Shown: piece after piece, positions 6,460 to 13,369 of the stretch | Numbering within the stretch: the stretch's first letter is position 1 | How the letters are laid out: every line of letters starts with the position of its first letter | Assembly (NCBI GenBank): GCA_030590405.1 | Contig: JAUUYO010000074.1 | Coordinates: forward strand, 1-13,369 | From: Kangiellaceae bacterium | Lineage (GTDB): Bacteria; Pseudomonadota; Gammaproteobacteria; Enterobacterales; Kangiellaceae | Length of the DNA: 13,369 nt | Direction: 5' to 3' | Translations under genes and position numbers: made by a program | The notes under the pieces: generated by a model | The model's input: only the letters and a program-made list of their open reading frames with translations | What the model was told of the DNA's origin: nothing | Databases searched by the model: none

Positions 6460-8151
6460 CTAATGTTTTTGTAACTGAGGAATACCTGCGAGCGTTTCCC
6501 CATTGATAGTTAAAATAGTTTGCATTCCGGCGATACCATCGGCATTGATGCTTCGTTGACTCTGATAGACTTTAAGCGCCTTTTGCAGTGCGTTGGTAAA
6601 ATTTTGCGAAATGATTAACTCGACATCAACTAACTGCTTCATTTTTTCCGTCAACCAAACAACCGCTACCCCTTGATCGCCGATACGTATATCACCGCGA
6701 TATCCATTAGGCGCTTGCCATAATAGCTGATATTCACCTGTCCAGATTGTCGATAGTTCATCAATCCGAACAGTGACTTCACGTTCGCCGAAAATAAGCG
6801 TTGCATCCAGTGATGATAATTTTTTTAATGTGCCCCAAAATTCGCCTTGCAAACCGGCAGAAAACTTTAAGATCGCTGGCCGATTATACTCTCCCAGCTG
6901 CTGCCAATTGCCCTTCATTGATCGGCAGACTAACCCGTAACTGGCTGCAAATTCACACCCCGCACCGTCTGCCAACGGCGAGTATTCAACTTGCCACAGG
7001 TTCATTAGCTGCTGCATCGACCATTTTCCGGTAGTATCCCAGCGCTGCTCAGCCAGCATTTTATCAACCAGAGACGCCTGTAAACTTTTTGACGAGGCCT
7101 GTTGAGAGTTTACCAATGGCTTAGCTTGCTGTTCACTCGCTTCTTGAAGATCTTTTTGAGACTCCTTTGGGAGCAACAAGGAAGAAGTCAATTCAACGTT
7201 TGTCGATTGAGTTTCAATTGACTGGTTAGAAACCTGGCCTAACCAGAAAGACAATCCAATCAGGACGATCAGCGAAATCCCGACAACACCCCAGGTTAGA
7301 AGTTTTAGAGGTTGCCGCGTTTTTATTGGTTTTGTATGATGGGGCACCCCCATCACATCACGAATAGCATCACGCATAATACGATAGCTCACCAGATTTT
7401 TTTTGCGACTACTGGCAGCCATTAGCGCTCTATCGCAAATGGTATTGATCAGTCGTGGAATCCCTGAGGTTTTCGCATGCAGCAATACAATCGATTTTCT
7501 GGTAAAGAGCCCTTTACGGCTGCCCGCAATTCTAATTCGATGAAGCACATAGGCCATGGTTTCTTTTAAATTAAGCGGACGCAAATGATAACGGGCGGTA
7601 ATTCTTTGCGCCAGCTGACGCAGATCTCTTTGTGCTAGTTTTTCTTGCAGTTCAGGTTGCCCAACCAAAATAATTTGCAGTAACTTTTTCTGGTTAGTTT
7701 CTAAATTAGTCAATAATCGAATTTGCTCGAGTACTTCGGTAGCAATATTTTGCGCTTCATCGATCATCACCACCACACTAAGACCTTGTTCATAACAACT
7801 GAGTAAATATTGACTGAGTTTATCGGTGAGTATTTTTAAACTGCTACAATTTTCTGGATAGTCAATTTTCAACTCATCGCAAATGGTTGCTAAGAGTTCC
7901 AAACTATTTAATTTTGGATTAAGCACAAAAGCCAATCGAGTATTTTCTGGTAATTGCTGCAACAAACAACGACACACGGTGGTTTTACCGGTGCCAACTT
8001 CCCCTGTCAGTAAAACAAATCCGCCACCATCTTCAACCCCATAAGTTAAATGGGCAAGCGCTTCGCGATATCGATTACTCATAAACAGAAATCGGGGATC
8101 AGGCGAGATCGAAAAGGGTCGCTCGTTTAATGAAAAGTGACTTAAATACAT
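6460..8151 (-). CDS. exeA: ExeA/GspA-like AAA ATPase with membrane anchor and peptidoglycan-binding domain
   Basis: Residues 1-270 are a cytoplasmic AAA ATPase of the ExeA type, starting MYLSHFSLNERPFSISPDPRF, with Walker A GEVGTGKTT (50-58), Walker B VVVMIDEAQ (126-134), sensor ILVGQPEL (161-168) and arginines in QRITARYHLRPL (182-193). One membrane segment (about 285-305) leads to a periplasmic part: a Gln/Ser-rich linker (310-370), a region with paired cysteines C399/C409 and RPAILKF...GEYQLLWQAP resembling the ExeA central domain (about 375-500), and a C-terminal peptidoglycan-binding fold (about 515-551, LQKALKVYQSQRSINADGIAG). In Aeromonas ExeA binds peptidoglycan and directs secretin assembly. 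It is the first gene of the apparent exeA-gspB-mrcB operon. The ATG at 8151 lacks a clear Shine-Dalgarno. MshM-type ATPases look similar at the N-terminus, but the C-terminal domains and the gspB neighbour favour ExeA. Confidence 0.9.
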   Translation of the reverse strand: MYLSHFSLNERPFSISPDPRFLFMSNRYREALAHLTYGVEDGGGFVLLTGEVGTGKTTVCRCLLQQLPENTRLAFVLNPKLNSLELLATICDELKIDYPENCSSLKILTDKLSQYLLSCYEQGLSVVVMIDEAQNIATEVLEQIRLLTNLETNQKKLLQIILVGQPELQEKLAQRDLRQLAQRITARYHLRPLNLKETMAYVLHRIRIAGSRKGLFTRKSIVLLHAKTSGIPRLINTICDRALMAASSRKKNLVSYRIMRDAIRDVMGVPHHTKPIKTRQPLKLLTWGVVGISLIVLIGLSFWLGQVSNQSIETQSTNVELTSSLLLPKESQKDLQEASEQQAKPLVNSQQASSKSLQASLVDKMLAEQRWDTTGKWSMQQLMNLWQVEYSPLADGAGCEFAASYGLVCRSMKGNWQQLGEYNRPAILKFSAGLQGEFWGTLKKLSSLDATLIFGEREVTVRIDELSTIWTGEYQLLWQAPNGYRGDIRIGDQGVAVVWLTEKMKQLVDVELIISQNFTNALQKALKVYQSQRSINADGIAGMQTILTINGETLAGIPQLQKH

Positions 8152-8218
8152 ATTTTATAAATTTGATACATGGTTTACGGATTGAGCACAAAGTTTAGTC
8201 AGTATTTATTTCTATAAT

Positions 8219-8247
8219 TTGGAGAAGACAACAAATACAGGTATATT
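8219..8247 (+). promoter_or_regulatory. Candidate promoter of the DUF4870-cca pair
   Basis: TTGGAG (8219-8224) and TATATT (8242-8247) are 17 bases apart on the plus strand. The implied start is near 8254, about 30 bases before the ATG at 8284. An upstream TATAAT (8213-8218) has no matching -35. The pair lies in the 132-base divergent gap shared with exeA. Confidence 0.38.
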
Positions 8248-8283
8248 AGTGTCTGATTCTGAATCGATACTAAGGAAAGCATA

Positions 8284-8682
8284 ATGAGTGACAATACTAC
8301 GCCAAGTCAAGAAGAAACCACTAACCAGCCGACAGAAAAGGGCCTAACCCAAGATGAGAGAACCATGGGCATGTTTTGCCATTTGGCGGCCTTTGCCGGT
8401 TTCATCATTCCTTTTGGTAGTCTTATCGGCCCTCTTGTGGTTTGGCAAATGAAAAAAGATCAATCTGCCTATATCGATTATCACGGCAAAGAATCCCTCA
8501 ATTTCCAGATAACCATGGCGATCGCCTTTTTTGTCTCTTTTATCTTGATGTTTATTATAATAGGATTTTTCTTAGTTGTCGGGCTTGCCATTTTTGAATT
8601 AGTAGTCATTATCATTGCAGCGATAAAGGCTAATGAAGGCGTAGAATATCAATATCCCTTCAATTTCAGATTTATCAAATAG
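8284..8682 (+). CDS. DUF4870 domain small membrane protein
   Basis: This 132-residue integral membrane protein has an unknown role. A hydrophilic Gln/Thr/Glu-rich N-terminus (1-25) is followed by DERTMGMFCHLAAFAGFIIP, where the first membrane helix begins (about 29-55), then VVWQMKKDQSAYIDYHGKESLNFQ (52-75) and two further helices (about 76-115). The D-x-H-G-K-E-x-L-N-F-Q block and the C-terminal YQYPFNFRFIK are characteristic of DUF4870 (distantly Tic20-like) proteins. The ATG is well set by AAGGAA at 8272-8277, six bases upstream. cca starts 18 bases after its stop, so the two are probably cotranscribed, though no functional link between them is known to me. Confidence 0.9.
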   Translation: MSDNTTPSQEETTNQPTEKGLTQDERTMGMFCHLAAFAGFIIPFGSLIGPLVVWQMKKDQSAYIDYHGKESLNFQITMAIAFFVSFILMFIIIGFFLVVGLAIFELVVIIIAAIKANEGVEYQYPFNFRFIK

Positions 8683-8700
8683 CGAGCTAAGTAAACAAAA

Positions 8701-9918
8701 GTGATACAAACCTATCTGGTCGGCGGCGCAGTAAGAGACAAACTGCTGAATTATCCTGTCATTGAAAAAGACTGGGTGGTGGTTGGCGCTACCCCTAATG
8801 ATTTACTTAATCAGGGATTTAAACAAGTGGGTAAGGATTTTCCGGTATTTTTGCATCCTGATACCGGTGATGAATACGCGCTTGCCCGAACAGAACGAAA
8901 ATCAGGCAAAGGCTATTATGGCTTTGAGGTGTTCACATCAAAAGATGTTAGCCTTAAAGAGGATCTGATCAGGCGCGATCTGACCATTAATGCCATGGCA
9001 CTCGATGATAATGGCCAGTTATTTGACCCTTACAATGGCAATCAGGATCTGCAAAATAAAATTCTGCGGCATGTTTCTCCGGCTTTTTCTGAAGATCCTT
9101 TACGGGTGTTAAGAGTGGCTCGTTTTGCGGCCCGTTACCATCATTTAGGATTTAGCATTGCGCCTGAAACTTTAGCCTTGATGAAGCAATTGTCTGGTTC
9201 GGGCGAGCTAAAGACCCTCACCGCAGAGCGAGTCTGGAAGGAAACCGTCAGGGCGCTTTGCGAAAAATCCCCTCAGGTTTACTTTCAAACCCTTAAAGAT
9301 TGTGGCGCTTTGGCCGACTGGTTTGCCGAGCTTGATTGCCTTTGGGGGATCCCTAACCCGGAAAAATGGCATCCGGAAATCGATACTGGGGTGCATACCA
9401 TGATGGTATTGGAGCAATGTGTCTTGTTATCAGATGACTCAATAACTCGATTTGCGGCGTTATGTCACGACCTTGGTAAAGGCGCGACTCCTATCGATCA
9501 ATGGCCAAGCCATCGTGGACACGAGAAAATGGGAGTGCCGCTCATTGAGCAGTTGGGTAAAAGAATCAAAGCGCCGACCAATCATATTCGACTGGCCAAA
9601 CTGGTCAGTGAATTTCATCTGCATTTACACCGCATCGAAGATCTAAAACCCAAAACCATTGTCAAAGTCTTAGAGCAAACCGACGCATTCAGAAAACCTG
9701 AAAGATTTGAGCAATTCCTGATTGCCTGCGAAGCCGATTTTAGGGGGCGAACAGGCTTTGAAACCAGAGATTATCCTCAATCAAACATTATGAGAAAAGC
9801 GCTTAATGCTTGTCAGGCGATTTCGATCAAGGTGATTATTGACAGTGGTTATAGCGGCAAACAAATCGGTGAACAGCTCCATAGGCAGCGAGTGAGTGTT
9901 GTTAAGCATATGATTTAA
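8701..9918 (+). CDS. cca: Multifunctional CCA-adding tRNA nucleotidyltransferase (with HD domain)
   Basis: Cca builds and repairs the 3'-CCA end of tRNAs using CTP and ATP. The 405-residue protein aligns along its length with E. coli Cca (412). Motifs: YLVGGAVRD (5-13), a metal-binding E22-K-D24 before WVVVGATP, RRDLTINAMA (91-100), and EDPLRVLRVARFAARY (131-146) for nucleotide selection. The C-terminal HD domain has WHPEIDTGVH (223-232) and CHDLGKG (255-261, H256/D257), which in E. coli gives 2'-phosphodiesterase and phosphatase activity. The first acidic metal ligand is Glu rather than the Asp of E. coli; I recall Glu in other family members, so it is probably tolerated. The GTG at 8701 is chosen because the protein aligns from residue 1 (MIQTYLVGGAVRD) and no upstream start fits. 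No strong Shine-Dalgarno is seen, so coupling to the preceding gene is likely. Confidence 0.97.
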   Translation: MIQTYLVGGAVRDKLLNYPVIEKDWVVVGATPNDLLNQGFKQVGKDFPVFLHPDTGDEYALARTERKSGKGYYGFEVFTSKDVSLKEDLIRRDLTINAMALDDNGQLFDPYNGNQDLQNKILRHVSPAFSEDPLRVLRVARFAARYHHLGFSIAPETLALMKQLSGSGELKTLTAERVWKETVRALCEKSPQVYFQTLKDCGALADWFAELDCLWGIPNPEKWHPEIDTGVHTMMVLEQCVLLSDDSITRFAALCHDLGKGATPIDQWPSHRGHEKMGVPLIEQLGKRIKAPTNHIRLAKLVSEFHLHLHRIEDLKPKTIVKVLEQTDAFRKPERFEQFLIACEADFRGRTGFETRDYPQSNIMRKALNACQAISIKVIIDSGYSGKQIGEQLHRQRVSVVKHMI

Positions 9919-9932
9919 CAACAGAGTCCAAG

Positions 9933-10733
9933 TTAGAGCAGCATATAAACTAATACCGCGCCAAGCCCCAGTCGATAGAATATAAACGGTTTAAAACCGA
10001 TCTTCTCCAACAAAATCAAGAAGAAATGAATGCAAGTTAAAGCCGCCACCGCAGACACAGCCGCCCCTAACATAATCATCATCCAGTCGACCGGCAGCTC
10101 ACCAGTAGCCAGTTCATAAGATTTTAACCCGCCTGGTAAAATAATCGCCGGGATCGAAAGTAGAAAGGAAAATCGGGCCGCTGCGGTGCGGGTCAAACCG
10201 AGCATTAAACCCGCAGTCATGGTTATTCCCGAGCGAGAGGTGCCGGGGATCAAAGCTATCGCCTGAGCGCAGCCAATAAACAGAATATCTAAAACGCCTA
10301 AGGTATGTTCATCTCTTTCTTCCTGAGAACGGTTATCTGCCCACCAAAGTACAAAAGCAAACAAAATAGTGGTTGTCGCAATCACTTTAGTCGATCTTAA
10401 ATAATCGTCGATATCAAGTAAACTGAAAATGATACCAACAATTCCAACAGGGATTGTCCCCCAAAGCACCGCCCAGGCGAGCCGACCATTGGCCGATTTT
10501 TGGCCTTTAAATACCCAGGCAAACCAGGCGATGGACATCTCAACCACTTCCCTGCGAAAGTAAATTAATACAGCCATCAAAGAACCAACATGAACTGCCA
10601 CGTCAAAAGCGATCCCCTGTTCAATCCATCCCAGTAATTGTGCTGGCAAAATTAAATGGGCTGAACTTGATATCGGTAAGAATTCGGTAAACCCTTGAAG
10701 GAGTGCTAAGAGTACGGCTTGTATCCAATCCAT
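9933..10733 (-). CDS. uppP: Undecaprenyl-diphosphate phosphatase UppP (BacA)
   Basis: UppP is a polytopic inner-membrane enzyme that dephosphorylates undecaprenyl pyrophosphate, recycling the lipid carrier for peptidoglycan and other envelope polymers; overexpression gives bacitracin resistance. The 266-residue protein has both family signatures: QGFTEFLPISSSAHLILP (13-30, with E17 and H26) and IPGTSRSGITMTAGL (162-176, with R167). About seven hydrophobic segments are visible, and the length is within the family range. Q13 takes the place of the first Glu of the E. coli E-G-x-T-E motif, a common family variant. The ATG at 10733 has only a distant GGGA. It is the last gene of the leftward midA-like, small membrane protein, uppP block and ends 14 bases from the convergent cca stop. 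Confidence 0.97.
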   Translation of the reverse strand: MDWIQAVLLALLQGFTEFLPISSSAHLILPAQLLGWIEQGIAFDVAVHVGSLMAVLIYFRREVVEMSIAWFAWVFKGQKSANGRLAWAVLWGTIPVGIVGIIFSLLDIDDYLRSTKVIATTTILFAFVLWWADNRSQEERDEHTLGVLDILFIGCAQAIALIPGTSRSGITMTAGLMLGLTRTAAARFSFLLSIPAIILPGGLKSYELATGELPVDWMMIMLGAAVSAVAALTCIHFFLILLEKIGFKPFIFYRLGLGAVLVYMLL

Positions 10734-10776
10734 CTGTTATTTATTCCCAGTTTGAATTTTATTGATAATAATCGAA

Positions 10777-11034
10777 TCACGATTGAGTGAAGTGGTAAAT
10801 CAGTGCGAGTACAATCAACTCGGCAAAAGTGATCACCCAAAAATAAAGTCCGGCTAATAGTATTTTGGCCGCTCGGCTCTCCGCTTTTTCGTTTCGCAGA
10901 CTCAAAATCGTCCCGCCAATCAAAGCGATCCCCATCACCACCGCCAAGTAACTTTTCCATGCGACTAACTCGGCGGCATGCGCCCAGGGACTGACACTAA
11001 ACAGCAGGAAAAAGATGATGAGTTTAAATTTCAT
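10777..11034 (-). CDS. Small uncharacterised membrane protein (85 aa)
   Basis: I do not recognise a family. The 85-residue product begins with a signal-peptide-like segment (MKFKLIIFFLLFSVSPWAHA, possible cleavage after residue 20). Two hydrophobic helices follow (about 27-46 and 58-80), separated by a charged loop LRNEKAESRAAK (46-57), ending YHFTQS. That layout suggests a small inner-membrane protein with two membrane spans. It lies between the methyltransferase (56 bases upstream) and uppP (43 bases downstream) on the same strand, so an operon is likely. The ATG at 11034 lacks a clear Shine-Dalgarno. A second minus-strand frame overlapping it (10706-10960) has no hydrophobic or other protein-like pattern and is treated as a shadow. 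Confidence 0.68.
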   Translation of the reverse strand: MKFKLIIFFLLFSVSPWAHAAELVAWKSYLAVVMGIALIGGTILSLRNEKAESRAAKILLAGLYFWVITFAELIVLALIYHFTQS

Positions 11035-11090
11035 AGTTTTTATTCTATTTTAATCCCGATTTGCCCGAAGCCTGAAAGCGCCACATTCTA

Positions 11091-12299
11091 CTACAATCTG
11101 TGTAGATGATCTTGTAATGTGAATCCTTTGATTTGAGTTTCCAGATTTTTGCTCAATAAGATCACCTTAATCACTTCGCCCATTTGCCCTGGCATTAATA
11201 ATTTCTGTAACTCCTGGCTTGTTTGATATCGCTGTTCAGGCGTTTGATTTTGTGCTCTTTCATCACTAATTTCGGTGATACCATTTTCCAGTAAAAAACC
11301 CGCCTGGCTCGTATAGCCACTAATTTCTAGTGCATTTTCATAAGCTATTCGGGCAATCTGACTAAAATCAACATGGGCGGTAATATCCTGCAACCCAACA
11401 TATTGCAATGGCTGAGAGTGTGAGTGATGACTGATAAAACAGCGGAGACTGCCCTGCACCCTTTGTAGATGATAAAACTCTGACTCCGAATAACCGTAAT
11501 CGATCAACAAAATTGCGCCGCTATCGAGGCTATTAGCAAGTGCTTTGATCCATCCTTTAGCGAGTGGCCTGTATTCTGTGGTGTAGTCATCCGGATAGCA
11601 GTTTTCACCGCATTCTCTGGATAGAAGACTGGGTAAATCGTCCACATCAACAGGCGTCATTAAGCAATCATTGAAATCGCCATTGGCATAGCTAACCCCC
11701 AGTTGACGCCATTGGCCATCGACCCGTCTGACTCGCTCGCATGGGATCGCGTCAACCACTTCATTGGCTAAAATCAAACCTTGTAGTTTCTCGGGTAATT
11801 GACTAATCCATTCAATATTGGAAAAATAATCCGGTAATCTCTTTTTTAACAGAGACTTTTGTTGATTTTTCAATTGCGCCGAAGGTTCAAGAATAAGATA
11901 TTGATCCGGTAGTGCATCCAGTTGTTCCAATTCCATCAATAGATTAACCGCCAAGATCCCGCTGCCCGCTCCGATTTCTAACAGGACTCTAGATGGGGTT
12001 GGCTCTGTAGAGGGTGAATCATGAAAAAACTGCCTGATACTTCTGGCAAGGCATTTAGCAAAATTACTGCCCATTTCTGGCGCGGTGATGAAATCCCCTT
12101 TTTCGCCAAATTTGTGCAGGTTGTTTTGGTAATAGCCCAACCCTGGCTCATACAATGCCATTTGCATAAATTGTGAAAAAGGAATTTTGCCGTCTTGCTT
12201 AAAGAGTTCTGACTGAATTTTAGCGGACAGACGGTCTTGAATGCCTTTCGCTTGTTCAGAGAGTTTAAAAGATTCTAATGGCTTAGCGCTTTGCTTCAT
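11091..12299 (-). CDS. MidA/NDUFAF7-family SAM-dependent methyltransferase
   Basis: This is a class I methyltransferase of the family (PF02636) whose mitochondrial member NDUFAF7 methylates an arginine of a complex I subunit; the substrate of the bacterial members is not known to me. Visible motifs in 402 residues: PFSQFMQMALYEPGLGYY (40-57), GEKGDFITAPEMGSNFAKCL (65-84), the SAM-binding loop LLEIGAGSGILAVNLL (106-121), the acidic loop LILEPS (135-140), LILANEVVDAIPCERV (175-190), LLIDYGY (264-270) and GLQDITAHVDFSQIA (302-316). All the family blocks are present in order. The ATG at 12299 is the only reasonable start before M45; no Shine-Dalgarno is apparent. It heads the leftward block ending in uppP and is divergent from the pteridine reductase. 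Confidence 0.9.
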   Translation of the reverse strand: MKQSAKPLESFKLSEQAKGIQDRLSAKIQSELFKQDGKIPFSQFMQMALYEPGLGYYQNNLHKFGEKGDFITAPEMGSNFAKCLARSIRQFFHDSPSTEPTPSRVLLEIGAGSGILAVNLLMELEQLDALPDQYLILEPSAQLKNQQKSLLKKRLPDYFSNIEWISQLPEKLQGLILANEVVDAIPCERVRRVDGQWRQLGVSYANGDFNDCLMTPVDVDDLPSLLSRECGENCYPDDYTTEYRPLAKGWIKALANSLDSGAILLIDYGYSESEFYHLQRVQGSLRCFISHHSHSQPLQYVGLQDITAHVDFSQIARIAYENALEISGYTSQAGFLLENGITEISDERAQNQTPEQRYQTSQELQKLLMPGQMGEVIKVILLSKNLETQIKGFTLQDHLHRL

Positions 12300-12382
12300 T
12301 TTTTTAAATTCGGTGTTTGCCAGGATTTGATCAATAATAGATCCTATCGTCTTTTATTACTGATTTCTATTTATTCGTACTT

Positions 12383-12448
12383 TCTATGAAAAATAGCAAC
12401 AATGTCTATGAAAAATAATAACAGTGTCTATGAAAAATAATAACAAAG
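12383..12448 (+). repeat. Three tandem 22-bp repeats spanning the pteridine reductase start
   Basis: The units are 12383-12404, 12405-12426 and 12427-12448. Each begins TCTATGAAAAATA and continues with an A/C-rich half; neighbouring units differ at two or three positions. Because 22 is not a multiple of three, the ATG in each unit (12386, 12408, 12430) falls in a different frame. The first two open 10-codon ORFs: 12386-12418 (MKNSNNVYEK) and 12408-12440 (MKNNNSVYEK). Each overlaps the next ATG, and the last overlaps the true gene start. The repeat is directly visible; whether it controls translation is inference. Confidence 0.93.
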
Positions 12449-13176
12449 TCGCCTTAGTCACCGGGGCTGCCCATCGGCTCGGCAAGAGTATTGCTGTTGA
12501 GCTACATGCACGAGAAGTTGACATTGCCATTCATTGTGGACAGTCGATTGAAGCTGCTCGATCACTTTGCGATCAGCTAAATACCAAAAGAGCGAATAGC
12601 GCCTCCGTGTTTCAATGCGATTTAACCGAGCCTGATGCTACTGATAATCTAGTTGAACAAATTATCCAGATATTCGGTCGGTTGAATTACCTGGTTAACA
12701 ATGCGTCTATTTTTTACCCAACGCCCTTTTTGGAAACACCGAATAATGAACTTGATGCCTTTATGCAGATCAACTTTATTCTACCGGTTAAATTAATCCA
12801 GACAGCTTTTCCCTTTTTAAAGAAAAGCCATGGTGCGGTAGTTAATATTATCGACATCTATGCCCAGCGAGGACTAACCAAACATTGTGATTACACCGCG
12901 AGTAAAATGGCGCTATTAGAAGCAACTAAGCAATTAGCCTATCGCTTGGCACCGGAGATTCGAGTTAATGGCGTGTCGCCCGGCGCTATTTTATGGCCAA
13001 CCAATAGTGGTGAGCAAGATCAACCCAAACAAAAATTCATTATTGAAAATACCGCGCTTAAAAGGCCAGGAATTGCTCAAGATATCAGCTTGACGGTGGC
13101 TTATTTATTGTTAGATGCACTTTATACCACCGGTAGCATTATCAATGTTGATGGGGGGCGGCGGCTTTATATTTAG
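12430..13176 (+). CDS. folM: FolM/PTR1-type pteridine reductase (short-chain dehydrogenase)
   Basis: This is an SDR-family NADPH-dependent reductase of dihydrobiopterin/dihydrofolate-like pteridines. From the ATG at 12430 (248 residues) the Rossmann start is KVALVTGAAHRLGKSIA (6-22), followed by NNAS (90-93) and the catalytic set D142, Y155, K159. Asp instead of the usual SDR Ser, with D-to-Y spacing 13 and Y-to-K spacing 4, matches PTR1 (D181, Y194, K198 in Leishmania) and FolM. VNGVSPGAILWP (179-190) and NVDGG (239-243) complete the fold. H15-R16 in the glycine-rich loop fits NADPH preference. A GTG at 12424 could add two residues; ATG is preferred, but neither has a Shine-Dalgarno and both lie in the 22-bp repeat. 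Divergent from the MidA-like gene. The symbol is by family; a related pteridine reductase is possible. Confidence 0.88.
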   Translation: MKNNNKVALVTGAAHRLGKSIAVELHAREVDIAIHCGQSIEAARSLCDQLNTKRANSASVFQCDLTEPDATDNLVEQIIQIFGRLNYLVNNASIFYPTPFLETPNNELDAFMQINFILPVKLIQTAFPFLKKSHGAVVNIIDIYAQRGLTKHCDYTASKMALLEATKQLAYRLAPEIRVNGVSPGAILWPTNSGEQDQPKQKFIIENTALKRPGIAQDISLTVAYLLLDALYTTGSIINVDGGRRLYI

Positions 13177-13228
13177 CTGCCGAATTTTACAACCTATATG
13201 TTTTGCTAAACTATCGGAGTTTATTTTT

Positions 13229-13337
13229 CATGCCTCTGCAGTTAACTCAGGGAAATTGTAGGTATCAACAAAAAGCTGACGATTTTCAAGGTATTTCTAG
13301 AATTTACTAACAATACTGAGTTAAGTACAGAGGCATG
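13229..13337. mobile_element. 109-bp candidate MITE with 22-bp terminal inverted repeats and 8-bp target duplication
   Basis: The left end (13229-13250) begins CATGCCTCTG and ends TTAACTCAG; the right end (13337-13316, read on the minus strand) is the same at 20 of 22 positions. The two ends are separated by 65 bp. Immediately outside both ends is the direct repeat TTATTTTT (13221-13228 and 13338-13345), as expected of a target-site duplication, though it is AT-rich. No transposase is encoded; the longest frame from the left tip is 26 codons (13230-13310). The tip CATGCC, five bases, then ACTTAA (seen in the right end) recalls the ends of IS231-like IS4-family elements as I remember them. It lies 53 bases after the pteridine reductase stop and, as a long stem, may also affect that transcript's 3' end. 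Confidence 0.7.
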
Positions 13338-13369
13338 TTATTTTTTAAGTTTTTCTGCTTTCCTTCACC

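Noticed and set aside
8764..8772. Glu-Lys-Asp instead of Asp-x-Asp at the metal site of Cca as a possible loss of function
   Set aside because: All other motifs are intact and Glu at the first position occurs, as I recall, in other proteobacterial Cca proteins.
10706..10960. 84-codon minus-strand frame overlapping the small membrane protein and the uppP start
   Set aside because: Its translation has no hydrophobic or domain pattern, while the overlapping frame at 10777-11034 shows a signal-like N-terminus and two helices.
13307..13369. Open minus-strand frame running in from the right edge and stopping at TAG 13309-13307
   Set aside because: Only about 20 codons are visible and most lie inside the terminal inverted repeat; nothing recognisable as a gene end. 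It could be the tail of a neighbouring gene but cannot be supported.
1..13369. Search for a defence island, toxin-antitoxin pair, CRISPR array, phage genes or biosynthetic cluster
   Set aside because: Every substantial coding frame is accounted for by housekeeping, envelope or secretion genes; no spaced direct-repeat array or small toxin-antitoxin arrangement was seen.

Overview
The window reads as chromosomal DNA from a gammaproteobacterium. Supporting this are the gluQ-dksA pair, a DksA matching E. coli DksA in length and key-residue numbering, a bacterial-type Cca with an HD domain, a PBP1B-type bifunctional synthase, and an ExeA/GspB pair from the type II secretion system (T2SS). The AT-leaning composition and the gene mix would fit a marine lineage such as Kangiellaceae, but that placement is inference. 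No CRISPR array, tRNA, rRNA or prophage is visible, and almost all of the window is housekeeping or cell-envelope genes.

Layout. At the left edge, on the minus strand, are the first 23 codons of gluQ (1-69), a strong intrinsic terminator, dksA (164-619) with a good promoter and GC-rich discriminator, and a HIT-family gene (811-1236). A plus-strand gene (1480-3309) follows a hairpin-rich leader and encodes an exported choice-of-anchor B protein ending in a GlyGly-CTERM-like sorting tail. A minus-strand block, transcribed exeA-like, then gspB-like, then mrcB (8151 down to 3390), looks like one operon. It converges on the anchor-B gene at a GC-rich hairpin.

A plus-strand pair follows: a DUF4870 membrane protein (8284-8682) and cca (8701-9918). 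It converges on another minus-strand block, a MidA/NDUFAF7-type methyltransferase (12299-11091), a small membrane protein (11034-10777) and uppP (10733-9933). Divergent from that block is a FolM/PTR1-type pteridine reductase (start about 12430, end 13176). Its start lies inside three 22-bp tandem repeats.

How the genes connect. Two themes recur: peptidoglycan and envelope work (PBP1B, UppP, and ExeA with a peptidoglycan-binding domain), and T2SS biology (ExeA/GspB, plus a GlyGly-CTERM protein of a class reported to be T2SS-dependent in other bacteria). The exeA-gspB-mrcB order suggests that secretin assembly through the wall is co-expressed with a wall synthase. dksA and gluQ link the stringent response to tRNA-Asp modification.

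The least expected structures are non-coding. At 13229-13337 there is a 109-bp candidate miniature transposable element with 22-bp terminal inverted repeats and an exact 8-bp direct repeat at its borders. At 12383-12448 the tandem repeat creates overlapping 10-codon upstream ORFs before the reductase. The dksA promoter has features of stringent control. I did not find a convincing new multi-gene system.
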